NCBI GenBank assembly: GCA_015062685.1
Contig: SUUE01000005.1
Coordinates: 21,628-85,627 of the forward strand
Direction: 5' to 3'
DNA length: 64,000 nt
Source: Coriobacteriaceae bacterium
GTDB lineage: Bacteria; Actinomycetota; Coriobacteriia; Coriobacteriales; Eggerthellaceae
Numbering within the stretch: position 1 is the stretch's first letter; every line of letters begins with the position of its first letter. Below, piece after piece: positions 7,146 to 16,400 of the stretch. The position numbers and the translations under genes were made by a program. The notes under the pieces are model-generated. The model searched no databases. It was not told the origin of the DNA and was given only the letters and a program-made list of their open reading frames with translations.

Positions 7146-8357
7146 CTAGCCCATGCTGCCGTACATGCTGAAGAGCGGCAGGTAGACGCTGAGCAGAAGC
7201 ACGAACACGATGACCGCCAGGACCACGATGATCATGGGCTCCAAGATGCTCATAGCGCGCGCTGTGGACGTCTCCACCTCGTTGTCGTAGTACTCGGAAA
7301 TGACCTCCATGGTGCCCTCGAGCGAACCGGTCTGCTCGCCCACGGACGTCATCTCGATGGCGAGCTCAGGCATGGTGGCTTCCTCGGCCAGGCACTGCGC
7401 GAGCGTCTTGCCAGCCTCCAAGCCAGGCATCGTGGCCTCGAGCGAGCGCGCCATGTAGTAGTTGGTCATGGAGCGCGCCGTGACCCCCACGGCCCTCACG
7501 ATGGGAAGGCCCGCGGCCATCATGACGCTCATCGTGCCGGAATACTGGCTCGCGGCGCTCATGAGGTTGATGCGCCCGAGCACGGGCACCTTGACGCCTA
7601 TCTTGCTCCACAACAAATGGAAAGCGTCGTTCTTCTTGGCGAGCTTGATGGCAATGACCAGGGCCGCCACGAATATGACGACGAGCCACCACCAATGCAC
7701 CCAGAAATCCGAGCTCGCCACGACGAACTGCGTGAGCGCGGGCAGCTCGTTGCCCATGCTCTCGAACGTGGACGAGAACACCGGCACGGCGAAGATCATG
7801 ATGATGGCCACGACCACCACGGCGATGACCATGACGAACACCGGGTAGATCATGGCGCTCTTCACCTTGTTCTTGGTGCGGCTGCTCTTCTCGTAGTAGT
7901 TGCTCAGACGCTTGAATACGAGCTCGAGCGCGCCGGACTCCTCGCCAGCGCGGATGGACTCGACGAACGTGGTGGGCAGCCCGTCGCCGTGCTTCTCGAG
8001 GCTGTCGGCCAGGCCGTAGCCCGCGGCCACGTCGTTGGCGGCTTCGCGGAGGATGCCGGCGAGCGTCTTGTCCTCGGTCTGGTTCGCGATGAGCTCGAGC
8101 GTGCGCACGATGGGAAGGCCCGCCCTCAGCAGAATCTCGAACTGGTCGCACACGATGCCGAGCGACTTCTCCTTGGTCTTCTTGGCGCCCAGGCGCAGGT
8201 CGATGTCGCGCGAGCCTCCGCCGACCTCCACGATGCGCTCGATGATCAAGCCGTCGTCGCGCAGCGCGCGTATGGCCTCCTCGCGCGTGTTGGCCTCGGC
8301 GACGCCAGTGACCTGGCCTCCCTCGATCGATCGCGCGGTATAGTTGAACGTTTTCAC
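7146..8357 (-). CDS. pilC: Type IV pilus inner-membrane platform protein PilC (GspF family)
   Basis: This 403-residue protein has two T2SSF domains (about residues 70-195 and 270-400), each with the family's helical cytoplasmic bundle and membrane hairpin. The N-terminal segment MKTFNYTARSIEGGQVTG is the typical PilC start. It anchors the PilB and PilT motors and passes pilin subunits into the fibre. It follows pilT after 21 bases. The order pilB-pilT-pilC is common in monoderm pilus operons. Confidence 0.95.
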   Translation of the reverse strand: MKTFNYTARSIEGGQVTGVAEANTREEAIRALRDDGLIIERIVEVGGGSRDIDLRLGAKKTKEKSLGIVCDQFEILLRAGLPIVRTLELIANQTEDKTLAGILREAANDVAAGYGLADSLEKHGDGLPTTFVESIRAGEESGALELVFKRLSNYYEKSSRTKNKVKSAMIYPVFVMVIAVVVVAIIMIFAVPVFSSTFESMGNELPALTQFVVASSDFWVHWWWLVVIFVAALVIAIKLAKKNDAFHLLWSKIGVKVPVLGRINLMSAASQYSGTMSVMMAAGLPIVRAVGVTARSMTNYYMARSLEATMPGLEAGKTLAQCLAEEATMPELAIEMTSVGEQTGSLEGTMEVISEYYDNEVETSTARAMSILEPMIIVVLAVIVFVLLLSVYLPLFSMYGSMG

Positions 8358-8378
8358 CTGGAGCTTCCTTCCGTCGTG

Positions 8379-9431
8379 CTAGTGGGCGCTGCGTTTGACG
8401 AACTCAGCGTCGCGGGCGGCCGCTATGGCCGTCTCGGGGGTGATGATGCGCTGGCGCGCCATCTGGACGAGCATGTTGTCCATGGTCACGCTGCCGAGGT
8501 CGGCCGTCGTTGCGAGCGTGTTCTCGATCTGCGGGGTCTTGCCCTCGCGGATGAGGTTGCGGATGGCGTGGTTGACGATCATGACTTCGCAGGCCACGGC
8601 GCGCCCTTGGCCGCTCGCGCGCGGCAGCAACTGCTGCGAGAGCACCGCCTGGAGCACCATGGAGAGCTGCAGGCGGATCTGGCGCTGGCGCCCCTCGGGG
8701 AACACGTCCACAAGGCGGTCGATGGAGTCGGCCGCCGACTTGGTGTGCAACGTGCCGAACACGAGGTGGCCGGTCTCGGCCGCGGTGAGCGCCGTCTCGA
8801 TGGTGTCGAGGTCGCGCATCTCGCCGATGAGGATGACGTCGGGGTCCTGGCGCAGGATGGCGCGCAGGCCCTCGGAGTAGCTGGCGGTGTCGCGCCCGAT
8901 CTCGCGCTGGTCGATGGAGCTCATCTGGGGCTGGTACACGTACTCGATGGGGTCTTCCAGCGTGATGATGTGGTCGGGGCGCGTGAGGTTGATCTGGTTG
9001 AGGATGGCCGCCAGCGTGGTCGACTTGCCCGAGCCCGTCTCGCCCGTCACGATGACGATGCCCTTCTGGTAGCTGGGGAACGTCTGCACCACCTGGGGCA
9101 ACCCCAGGGACGACAGCTCGGGGATGGTGTTGGAAAGCAGGCGGATGGCCAAGCAGACCGAGCGCATGGACTGGAAGATGTTCAGGCGGCAGCGCACGTG
9201 CCCAGCGTAGGTGCCGGCCATGTCGATCTCCTCGATGCGCGGGTGGTTGTCGAACTGGTCGCCCACCGCGTCGCGTGCGATGGCGTCGCACTCGGCGGCC
9301 GTGAGCACGTGGTCGCCCAAGTTGCGCAGCTCGCCGTCGATGCGCAGCCTGATCGGCAGCCCCGCCGCAATGTGAATGTCGGACGCGCGGTTGGCTTCAG
9401 CCGCGCTGACGATGTTGTCCATCAAGCCCAT
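8379..9431 (-). CDS. pilT: Type IV pilus retraction ATPase PilT
   Basis: This is a 350-residue hexameric motor that depolymerises pilin and powers twitching or fibre retraction. The Walker A motif GETGSGKSTT, the Asp box (ITLEDPIEYVY), the AIRNLIREGK segment characteristic of PilT and the His box GHLVFGTLHT are all present. Its presence indicates that the fibre is retractile rather than a static pseudopilus. It lies 17 bases after pilB in the same operon. Confidence 0.95.
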   Translation of the reverse strand: MGLMDNIVSAAEANRASDIHIAAGLPIRLRIDGELRNLGDHVLTAAECDAIARDAVGDQFDNHPRIEEIDMAGTYAGHVRCRLNIFQSMRSVCLAIRLLSNTIPELSSLGLPQVVQTFPSYQKGIVIVTGETGSGKSTTLAAILNQINLTRPDHIITLEDPIEYVYQPQMSSIDQREIGRDTASYSEGLRAILRQDPDVILIGEMRDLDTIETALTAAETGHLVFGTLHTKSAADSIDRLVDVFPEGRQRQIRLQLSMVLQAVLSQQLLPRASGQGRAVACEVMIVNHAIRNLIREGKTPQIENTLATTADLGSVTMDNMLVQMARQRIITPETAIAAARDAEFVKRSAH

Positions 9432-9447
9432 GGTTCACTCCGTTCCG

Positions 9448-11139
9448 CTAGTCCGTCGTGTAGATGGTGCGGTAAACCTCTTCGATGGTGGTGACGCCGC
9501 CGAGCACAAGGTCGCGGGCGTTGACGATGATGGGCTGGAAACCGCTGGCGCGCACTGCCTGCATCAGCGCCTCGCGCGACTCCTGCTGATGGATGGCACG
9601 GCTTATATTGCGGTCGATGACGAGCGCCTCGGCCACCACGATGCGTCCACGGTAACCGCTATTGAAGCATTCCGAGCATCCTGCGCCGCGGAAGAACTGC
9701 ACGCCCTGCGCGGTGGGATCGATGCCGAGGCTCTGCAGCTCGTCGGGCGTCGGCGAATACGACGTGCGGCAATGCGGGCAGATGCGCCTGACGAGGCGCT
9801 GCGAGATGACGCCCTTGAGCGCCGTGGCCAGCATGTAGGGCTCGATGCCCATGTCGGACAGGCGGTCGAGCGTCGAGACGGCATCGCCCGTATGGAGCGT
9901 CGAGAGCACCAGGTGACCCGTGACAGCCGCGCGCATGGCAATCTCGGCGGTCTCGTCATCGCGGATCTCGCCCACCGACACGACGTCGGGGTCCTGGCGC
10001 AGGATGGCGCGCAGGCCGCTCGCGAACGTCATGCCCGTCTTCTCGTTCACCTGCACCTGATTCACGCCCGAGATGCTGTACTCCACCGGGTCCTCGAGGG
10101 TGACGATGTTCACTTCCTCGGCGTTGAGCGCGTTGATCATGGTGAACAGCGTGGACGACTTGCCCGAGCCCGTGGGGCCTACGAGCAGGATGACGCCCTG
10201 CGTGTTCTCGAGCAGCTGACGATAGATCTCCAGGTTATGCCCGTAAAAGCCCAGCTCCTCGGCCGTGTCCTGCTTGGCGTCGCGGTCCAGGATTCGCAGC
10301 ACGATCTTCTCACCGTGCACCGTGGGCAGCGTATTCACGCGAAGATCGGCCTCGTGCATGCGGATGCGCACGATTGCGCGGCCGTCCTGCGGCACGCGAC
10401 GCTCGGTGACGTCCATATTGCACATGATCTTGATGCGGCTCGTGACCGACTGTTGCAGCTCCTTGGGGATAGTCAGCGTGTTGTGGAGCATGCCGTCCAC
10501 GCGCATGCGCACGTTGACGATGTCTTCCTGCGGCTCGATATGGATGTCGGAAGCATGGTCCGAGATGCCGCGCTCGATGATGCTGTCGACCAGGCGGATG
10601 GACGGCGCGGCATTCTCGGATTCCGTAACGTCGCTCACCTGCGTGCCCACGTAGTCGGCGTTCTGCGCGCTGCCCTCCTGCTGCATCTCGCGGATGGCGC
10701 GCTTGGCGCCCTCGGTGCCGTACAGGGCGGAAATGGCACGGTCGATGCCGCTCTGGGTGGCGATGACCGGCGTCACGCGCTTGCGCGTGGCGGTGCGCAC
10801 TTCCTCGGTGGCGATGAAGTTGAGGGGATCGGCCATGGCCAGGATCAGCTCGTCACCGCGCGTGCGCACGGGGACGACCGAATGCTTCTTGGCGATGTTC
10901 TTCGGCAGGATCTGGGCCATCTCCGGCGAGATGTCGGTGACGGACAGGTCCACGTAGTCGATGCCCAGCTGCATCATGAGGGCATCGATGAGCTGACGCT
11001 CGGTGATGACGCCCGTCTTGATGAGCTCGTCGCCCAAGCGTCGCTTGCTCTGCTTCTGCGATTTGAGGGCCGCGCCGAGCTGCTCGTCGCTGATGACCCC
11101 CGCGTCTACAAGCAAGTCGCCAAGTCGCATGTACTTCAT
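9448..11139 (-). CDS. pilB: Type IV pilus extension ATPase PilB
   Basis: This 563-residue GspE-family motor drives pilus assembly. It has an N-terminal T2SSE_N domain (MRLGDLLVDAGVISDEQL), Walker A GPTGSGKSST, the Asp box LEDPVEYS, the His box GHLVLSTLHT and a tetracysteine zinc motif (CPHC and CSEC) near the C terminus. The start chosen is the ATG at 11139, preceded by AAGGAG; an ATG three codons later is also plausible. A separate leader suggests independent expression from the minor-pilin genes upstream. Confidence 0.95.
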   Translation of the reverse strand: MKYMRLGDLLVDAGVISDEQLGAALKSQKQSKRRLGDELIKTGVITERQLIDALMMQLGIDYVDLSVTDISPEMAQILPKNIAKKHSVVPVRTRGDELILAMADPLNFIATEEVRTATRKRVTPVIATQSGIDRAISALYGTEGAKRAIREMQQEGSAQNADYVGTQVSDVTESENAAPSIRLVDSIIERGISDHASDIHIEPQEDIVNVRMRVDGMLHNTLTIPKELQQSVTSRIKIMCNMDVTERRVPQDGRAIVRIRMHEADLRVNTLPTVHGEKIVLRILDRDAKQDTAEELGFYGHNLEIYRQLLENTQGVILLVGPTGSGKSSTLFTMINALNAEEVNIVTLEDPVEYSISGVNQVQVNEKTGMTFASGLRAILRQDPDVVSVGEIRDDETAEIAMRAAVTGHLVLSTLHTGDAVSTLDRLSDMGIEPYMLATALKGVISQRLVRRICPHCRTSYSPTPDELQSLGIDPTAQGVQFFRGAGCSECFNSGYRGRIVVAEALVIDRNISRAIHQQESREALMQAVRASGFQPIIVNARDLVLGGVTTIEEVYRTIYTTD

Positions 11140-11349
11140 CTAAGCTGCATCTCCTTTTGGTTCGCTTGCTCAACCTGCCGTTTTAGCGGCAATGCATAGA
11201 TAGTTTTATTGTAAACGAAACCGCTCGTCATGGGGGAAATTTGTGTCGTGCCTCGCACGCTCGACGACCCTGAGGTTATCGCGATTCCCGAGTGTTGCAA
11301 TGCGAAGGGAATCCGCCTTGCAGGGCATGTGCGCGGATCGCGTGCCGGA
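11140..11349 (-). promoter_or_regulatory. Intergenic region upstream of pilB with weak promoter candidate
   Basis: This 210-base gap separates the minor-pilin genes from pilB. On the minus strand TACAAT (11213-11208) is a possible -10, followed by a small hairpin TGCCG-CTAAAA-CGGCA in the leader and then the AAGGAG site. No terminator with a U-run follows the preceding gene, so some read-through is likely. Confidence 0.3.
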
Positions 11350-12450
11350 CTATTCGACCAGCTGCCAGACGAGGCCGACGATGCCGCCTTCCATTCCGGG
11401 GTAAGAATGAGGCTGACCATCGGTGAAATCGCTGGTGTTGAACTCCGTACCCTCCGAGTTGAACCATCTATAGGCTTCAGTATAGCCATCCGGGTAACGC
11501 TTCATCGGAACGTAGAAGTGTCCGTTGTAATAGACCATTTCGACCACATTTGACTGCCTCGGCTTATCTTGCAGCCAACCCTGAACGGGATAAGCGATAA
11601 GAATCGTCTTGCCATCCTGGCTGGTGACCTCGAACCATGCGTTGTAATCCGCCGGAGGCTGCCACCAGCCGCCGTAGGCATCGCGCATCGAATACTGATC
11701 CGCAACATCGTCACCCGGCTGTGGCGCATTGGGATCGACAGCGCCGGAGCTGCTCGAGCTGCTGCTCGACTCGCCGCCGCTTGAGCTGCTGCCACTGGAG
11801 CTGCTGCTCGAGCTGCCACCGCCCGAATGGCCGCCGCCACCGCCGCCTTCGCCGTCGATGTCGGGCTTGCTATAAGGTATGAAATCGAACACGGTGTCCT
11901 CGATGAGGAGGTCGCCCCTCTCGTTGTAGATGCCGATCGTCACCGAGAAGCGCCCGTTCACGGGCTCGTTGGGGCCATCGGCGTACTCGACGCTCACGCT
12001 CGCCTGCAGGCCGCGGGTGTACGTGGAGTTGCTGAGCAGCGGCTGCTTGCCACCGCCCTCCGAATCAACTTGATAGATTTGGCCGTAGCTTGCGGGCGCG
12101 CCGTCCTTCATGGGCTCGAGCTCGCAGTTGTCGCCGAACGACTTGCTGAAATAGGTTCCGAGCTCATAGACCGTGTGGTCCTTGCCCCCGATGCTACCGG
12201 TGACGGTCTTGGAAGCCGAATGGATGGCGTTGGTTGCGGTGAGCTCGTTGCCGATCGTGTTGCTCAGCGTTGACTGCAGCACCTTGGCCTCTGAGAGCTC
12301 CATGGAACGGGCGAATTCGGTGGCGGCGAAGGCCATGCCCGTGCCTACGACCAAGGTCACGAGGACGACGATCGCAAGTGTCACGACCATCTCGACCAGG
12401 GTGAAGCCCTTGCGGCTCTCGAGCTTGTTACGCAGACGGTTCAACGCCAT
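11350..12450 (-). CDS. PilW-like minor pilin with serine-rich linker and C-terminal domain
   Basis: This 366-residue protein begins with a class III prepilin signal, SRKGFTLVEMVVTLAIVV, containing the cleavage Gly and Glu5. A pilin-like domain of about 170 residues is followed by an almost pure Ser/Gly linker (about residues 200-235). The C-terminal domain of roughly 130 residues is rich in Trp and Tyr (GGWWQPPADYNAWFEV at its start), resembling small carbohydrate-binding modules. That resemblance is suggestive only. The ATG at 12450 overlaps the preceding gene by 23 bases and gives a normal leader length. It probably caps or decorates the pilus tip with its neighbours. Confidence 0.8.
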   Translation of the reverse strand: MALNRLRNKLESRKGFTLVEMVVTLAIVVLVTLVVGTGMAFAATEFARSMELSEAKVLQSTLSNTIGNELTATNAIHSASKTVTGSIGGKDHTVYELGTYFSKSFGDNCELEPMKDGAPASYGQIYQVDSEGGGKQPLLSNSTYTRGLQASVSVEYADGPNEPVNGRFSVTIGIYNERGDLLIEDTVFDFIPYSKPDIDGEGGGGGGHSGGGSSSSSSSGSSSSGGESSSSSSSSGAVDPNAPQPGDDVADQYSMRDAYGGWWQPPADYNAWFEVTSQDGKTILIAYPVQGWLQDKPRQSNVVEMVYYNGHFYVPMKRYPDGYTEAYRWFNSEGTEFNTSDFTDGQPHSYPGMEGGIVGLVWQLVE

Positions 12451-12730
12451 AGCAGTAATACCTCGCTTCACCGTCGTTGCCCTTGATGACGTACAAGTCC
12501 TCATCCATCGATTGGCCGGCAATCGTCACGTTCACCGAGCCCACCTGCTCGGCCTTCGTGTAGTCGATGGCCACGTCATCGGAATCGATGCCATGGTTGA
12601 TCTTGGCCGCGACGAGCGCCGCGTTCACGAGGAAGGCGAACACGAACACGATGATCAGCATGGCCACGAGGGACTCCACGAGCGTCTCGCCCGCGATGCT
12701 CCGCAGCTTATCTGTCAAGCGCTTCCTCAA
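12428..12730 (-). CDS. PilV-like minor pilin, small
   Basis: This 100-residue protein has a basic leader, Gly-Glu, then TLVESLVAMLIIVFVFAFLV. This is a prepilin-type helix with Glu at position 5 relative to the preceding Gly-Glu junction, so processing could be atypical. The soluble part is very small. It is encoded between two other minor-pilin-like genes with overlapping ends (four bases with the gene upstream), so the proteins are made together and likely form a tip complex. Confidence 0.7.
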   Translation of the reverse strand: MRKRLTDKLRSIAGETLVESLVAMLIIVFVFAFLVNAALVAAKINHGIDSDDVAIDYTKAEQVGSVNVTIAGQSMDEDLYVIKGNDGEARYYCYGVEPSA

Positions 12731-13404
12731 CTCGACGCTTCCTTCTTCGTGCTCAACGTGATGTTGCTAGCGGGCCAATTGAGAGTTTGCGTAGCCCATA
12801 GGTTATTCGGATCCAAATCATTATATGCCGTGAGGAACAGCCTCTGCCCTCGATCCTTCAGGGTCACCGTCGCGTTGATATGGTACCTATCATGCTCAAT
12901 ATCGCTTTCGATGATCTTCTCGACCTCCACGGTGTAGGCCACCTCGATATCGCCCTCGGTAAGTGCCTCGGGCAAGTTGAGGTTGCTGGGATTGCTGGAG
13001 TTCACCTTGACCTGAAAGCTGCCCGTGGCCTTCTCGGGCGTATGGGGCCAGCTCGATGCTCCCGACGCCTTCTGAATCGCCCCCAGCAATTCGTCCTCGA
13101 GGTTCTTGCTCGTGCCGCCATCGACCTTGGTTGCCCACTGGACCTCTGACTTCCCTGTCTGCCAGTCACTGCCGTAGTAGACCGTGAACGACGAGCCCTC
13201 GATGCATTCGCGCACGAGCTCGCCCGCTGAGCGCAGGGCGAGCGAGTCCTGGTTGCGCTCCTGCTCGGAGTCGACCCGGCTTGCGGCCGTGACGGCGGCG
13301 CTGAGCATGAGCGACGCGACCATGACGGCCACGAGCATGAACAGGACGCCGTAGAGTATCGATACTCCGTCCTCCCCGTTCAGTTTTTCTCGCCAGTTGC
13401 TCAT
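12727..13404 (-). CDS. PilX-like pilus tip-complex protein
   Basis: This 225-residue protein has one N-terminal membrane helix (VSILYGVLFMLVAVMVASLML) preceded by GEDG and followed by a helical segment and a soluble domain. The hydrophobic start lacks the usual Phe-Thr-Leu, as in PilX/GspK-type proteins that initiate tip complexes. GspK-type proteins characteristically lack Glu5, which fits here. It lies between the giant prepilin gene and the PilV-like gene in the same operon. The PilX label is by position and topology. Confidence 0.65.
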   Translation of the reverse strand: MSNWREKLNGEDGVSILYGVLFMLVAVMVASLMLSAAVTAASRVDSEQERNQDSLALRSAGELVRECIEGSSFTVYYGSDWQTGKSEVQWATKVDGGTSKNLEDELLGAIQKASGASSWPHTPEKATGSFQVKVNSSNPSNLNLPEALTEGDIEVAYTVEVEKIIESDIEHDRYHINATVTLKDRGQRLFLTAYNDLDPNNLWATQTLNWPASNITLSTKKEASS

Positions 13405-13415
13405 TTGGTCAATTC

Positions 13416-16400
13416 CTAGTCAAACTCATAGAGGAACACGTTGGGATCATCGTTCTCGACGGTCACGATGTAATCGCTTGCATCGCTGCGACCATTGCCC
13501 TCGATGCTGCCCACGCCGAAGATGTTCTCATCGGGCGTTCCCGCCGTGCGGGCAATCTCGTTGAGGATCATATTCTTGTATTTCTGCTCGAGAGCGTGGC
13601 CCTTGAGCACCTCAACGTCATCCAGGAGGAGCTTGTCCTTCATGATCTTCACTGTGATATGCGTGTTTTCACTGCGATCGAAGTACTTCTCAGTGTTGTT
13701 GAGCGCCACCTTCTTTGTCTTGGCTTTGTTCTGGGCGTTGTACTGGAGGTGCATCACGCTGGAGTCGTTCCACTCTCCCAGCTTGTCGTACCGGCCGAAC
13801 GAGAGGATGTCTGCCTTGTTTATCTTGCAAGTGCTCACGTTCATGGTCACCTTCAGGTAGTCACCGCGGTCGAAGTCGATCTTCACCTTGTCGGGATACC
13901 TGTTGTTCTCGGTGCCGTTCCATAGCTGGCCGTTCGGATCGAAGTGGAACTTGGGCGACTGGGTCCAGCGCGCGTGCAGCACCCTGCCCTCGGTGAGCTC
14001 CGACTCCTTGCCGGCCACGACATGCCCGTCGGCGTCGATGACCATCGTGCCGCCGTCATCGGTGTTGCCCGTATACCAGCCGTCAAGCTTGTAGCCAAGG
14101 CCATCCACCGTGCGGGTGGGCTTCTCGTATGGCGCGGTGCCGTCAATCAGCGCGGGAATGTCGTAGGCCGTCTCCACGCCATTGGCCTTGAGCTTCACCT
14201 TGGCGGGCGTCCAGTGCGCGTAGAGCGTCTTGTCAGCATCCAGAGCAAACTCGCCGTCGGCGGTGTAGCCCTCGACCGTGCCGGCTATGGTGCCGTCTGC
14301 CCTGAGCACCTTGCTGCCGCCCGTCGGCTCGGTGTACCAGCCTTCAACTGTATAGGCCCAAACCGTGGGCCTGGTGTAGCCGGTCACCTCGGAGAAGTGA
14401 TCGTAGACATCGATCGCCTGGCTCGCGGGCGTCGGGTGGAACTCATCCGTTGCCTGCGAGTCGAGCGTGAGCTTGTGCTTGGAACCCCACACCGCATAGA
14501 GGTTGACCGTGGCGTTCGCCTCCGCCGTGAGGTTGAGGATGCTCGCCTGATCCCGATAGGCCACCGAGCCGTTCGGGGTCTTCGCCCAGCCGGCGAAGCG
14601 GAAGCCGTCGCGCTCGAACTCGTTGGCCGGCAGCGTGGTCGAAGTGTCGTAGACGCAGTCAACGATCACGGGGTCGTCGGACGTCTGGAAGTTGGGGTTG
14701 AGCGCAACCTTGTACGGGTTTGCCGTCCATTGCGCTTCGAAGCTGCGGTTCGACACCAGGCGATAGGTGGTGCCGGGCTGCAGGTTCGTTTCCACGTCAT
14801 CGCTCCAGCCGCTGAACGTGTAGCCCGTCTTCGAGAAGCCCTGCGAGTCGGGCAACGTGATATCGCCCGTGCCCGTGCCCTTCACGATGCGATCGCGGCC
14901 TTCGCCGGCGCCGGCAGTGAACGTGCCGATGTAGCGGGGCACGTCGATGGAAGCTTGGACGCTGTACGGCGTGGCCACGCCCGCATCCGAGACGTCTTCC
15001 TCGTGCGTGAACTCGATGGTGATGGCGGTCTTGCCCACAGTGCCCTCGCCGGTATACCTGATGTGGCACGGCAGGTACTGGAAGTTGGAATCGGACACCA
15101 GGTCGGTTTCGGGGTTGCCCATCTGCACCAGGAAGCCCGGGTTCTCGGGGTCAGCCGTGCCGGCGTATACGAAGTCGAAGGGCGTCGCGCCCGCGGCGGT
15201 CGTGATCGTGCCCGTCAGCCTGACTGACGGCTCCACCATGCCCGCAAGGGCCTTGCCACCCACATCGCCATCGGAAATGGACTCGTAGAGGTAGAAGTCG
15301 GCGTCCAAACCCTCGGGCAGCTCGGGCTTCTCGTCCTCTTCGTAGACTGCATCCTGGCCCACGACGATCGTGTTCGACAGCTGCCTTTGCACCTCGTTGT
15401 AAGCCAGCGAATCGCCCGCGAGCACCGGGTCGCTCGAAACGCCGATGGAGCCAGGCGTCCTGACCGGCACGTAGAGGCGAGCTAGGTAGTCATGGCCCCT
15501 GTACGTGTAGGTGAACAGCACGGGCAGCTGCAGGGAGCCCTTCTCGTCGTGCGTCACGTTCCACGTGTTGACGCCGGTCTTATCGAGGCTCACGAGGCTC
15601 TGCAGCTGGCTATCGTCGATCTCCCAGCGGCCGTTCGAGGAAGTGGAGTACACCTGGCTGGGGTTGCTCTTCGAACGCGCTTCGAGCGTGAGCTGCGAGA
15701 CCGTGTTCTTGTAGCCCACCAGCTGTGCGGGCACCGATTCCAGTTCGAGCTCGCCCGTGACGCGCAGTACGAACGATGCGCTCGACCCGGTGTCTTCCGC
15801 TATGACCGTGGTCGCGCCCTCGCCGAGCGCCGTGAAGGTAACCTCGTAGGTGTGGTCGTCCTTGCGCGTGACCCCCGAAACTTCGGCAATGCCCGCGTGG
15901 TCGAACTTGAACTTCAGGGTGCTCGGATCCTTGTCGATCAGCTCGCCCAGGGGGTCTTCGAGGGTGAACGTCTTCTGGGCCTCGCCCGCACTCGAGCCTT
16001 CCCGCTGCATGTCCGCGAAGATGTCGATGTCGGCCATGCCCTCGGTCCACGTCGCGCCGTAGAGCGGCCACGTGCCATAGTGCACGTTGACGTCGCCGCC
16101 GTAAGTCAGATCGGGCTGCGTCACGACAGTTGGGAACGGGTAATCCTTGCCCGCCAACTTGGCATTATTGCCGGGGAAGCTGTACTTGCCAGGAATGCTC
16201 ACGCCACCTTCGGAAGTCGTCACCGTGGTCCATGCGGGGCTGAGGAACGACGTATCTCCGCTGCTCAAGCGTGTGTAATCAACGTCGGAAGGCCGGCCGT
16301 ACAACTGGGCATTGCCCGAATCGGGATAGAGGATCCTCCTGTTGATGTGCAGGTCGCCATTGAGGATGTCTTGGAAGTCTTCTTCCGTCATCAGGTAGTG

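Noticed and set aside
6834-9494. 886-codon plus-strand open frame opposite pilA, pilC and pilT
   Set aside because: It covers the pilA promoter and leader and is antisense to well-supported genes; the composition is that of a shadow frame.
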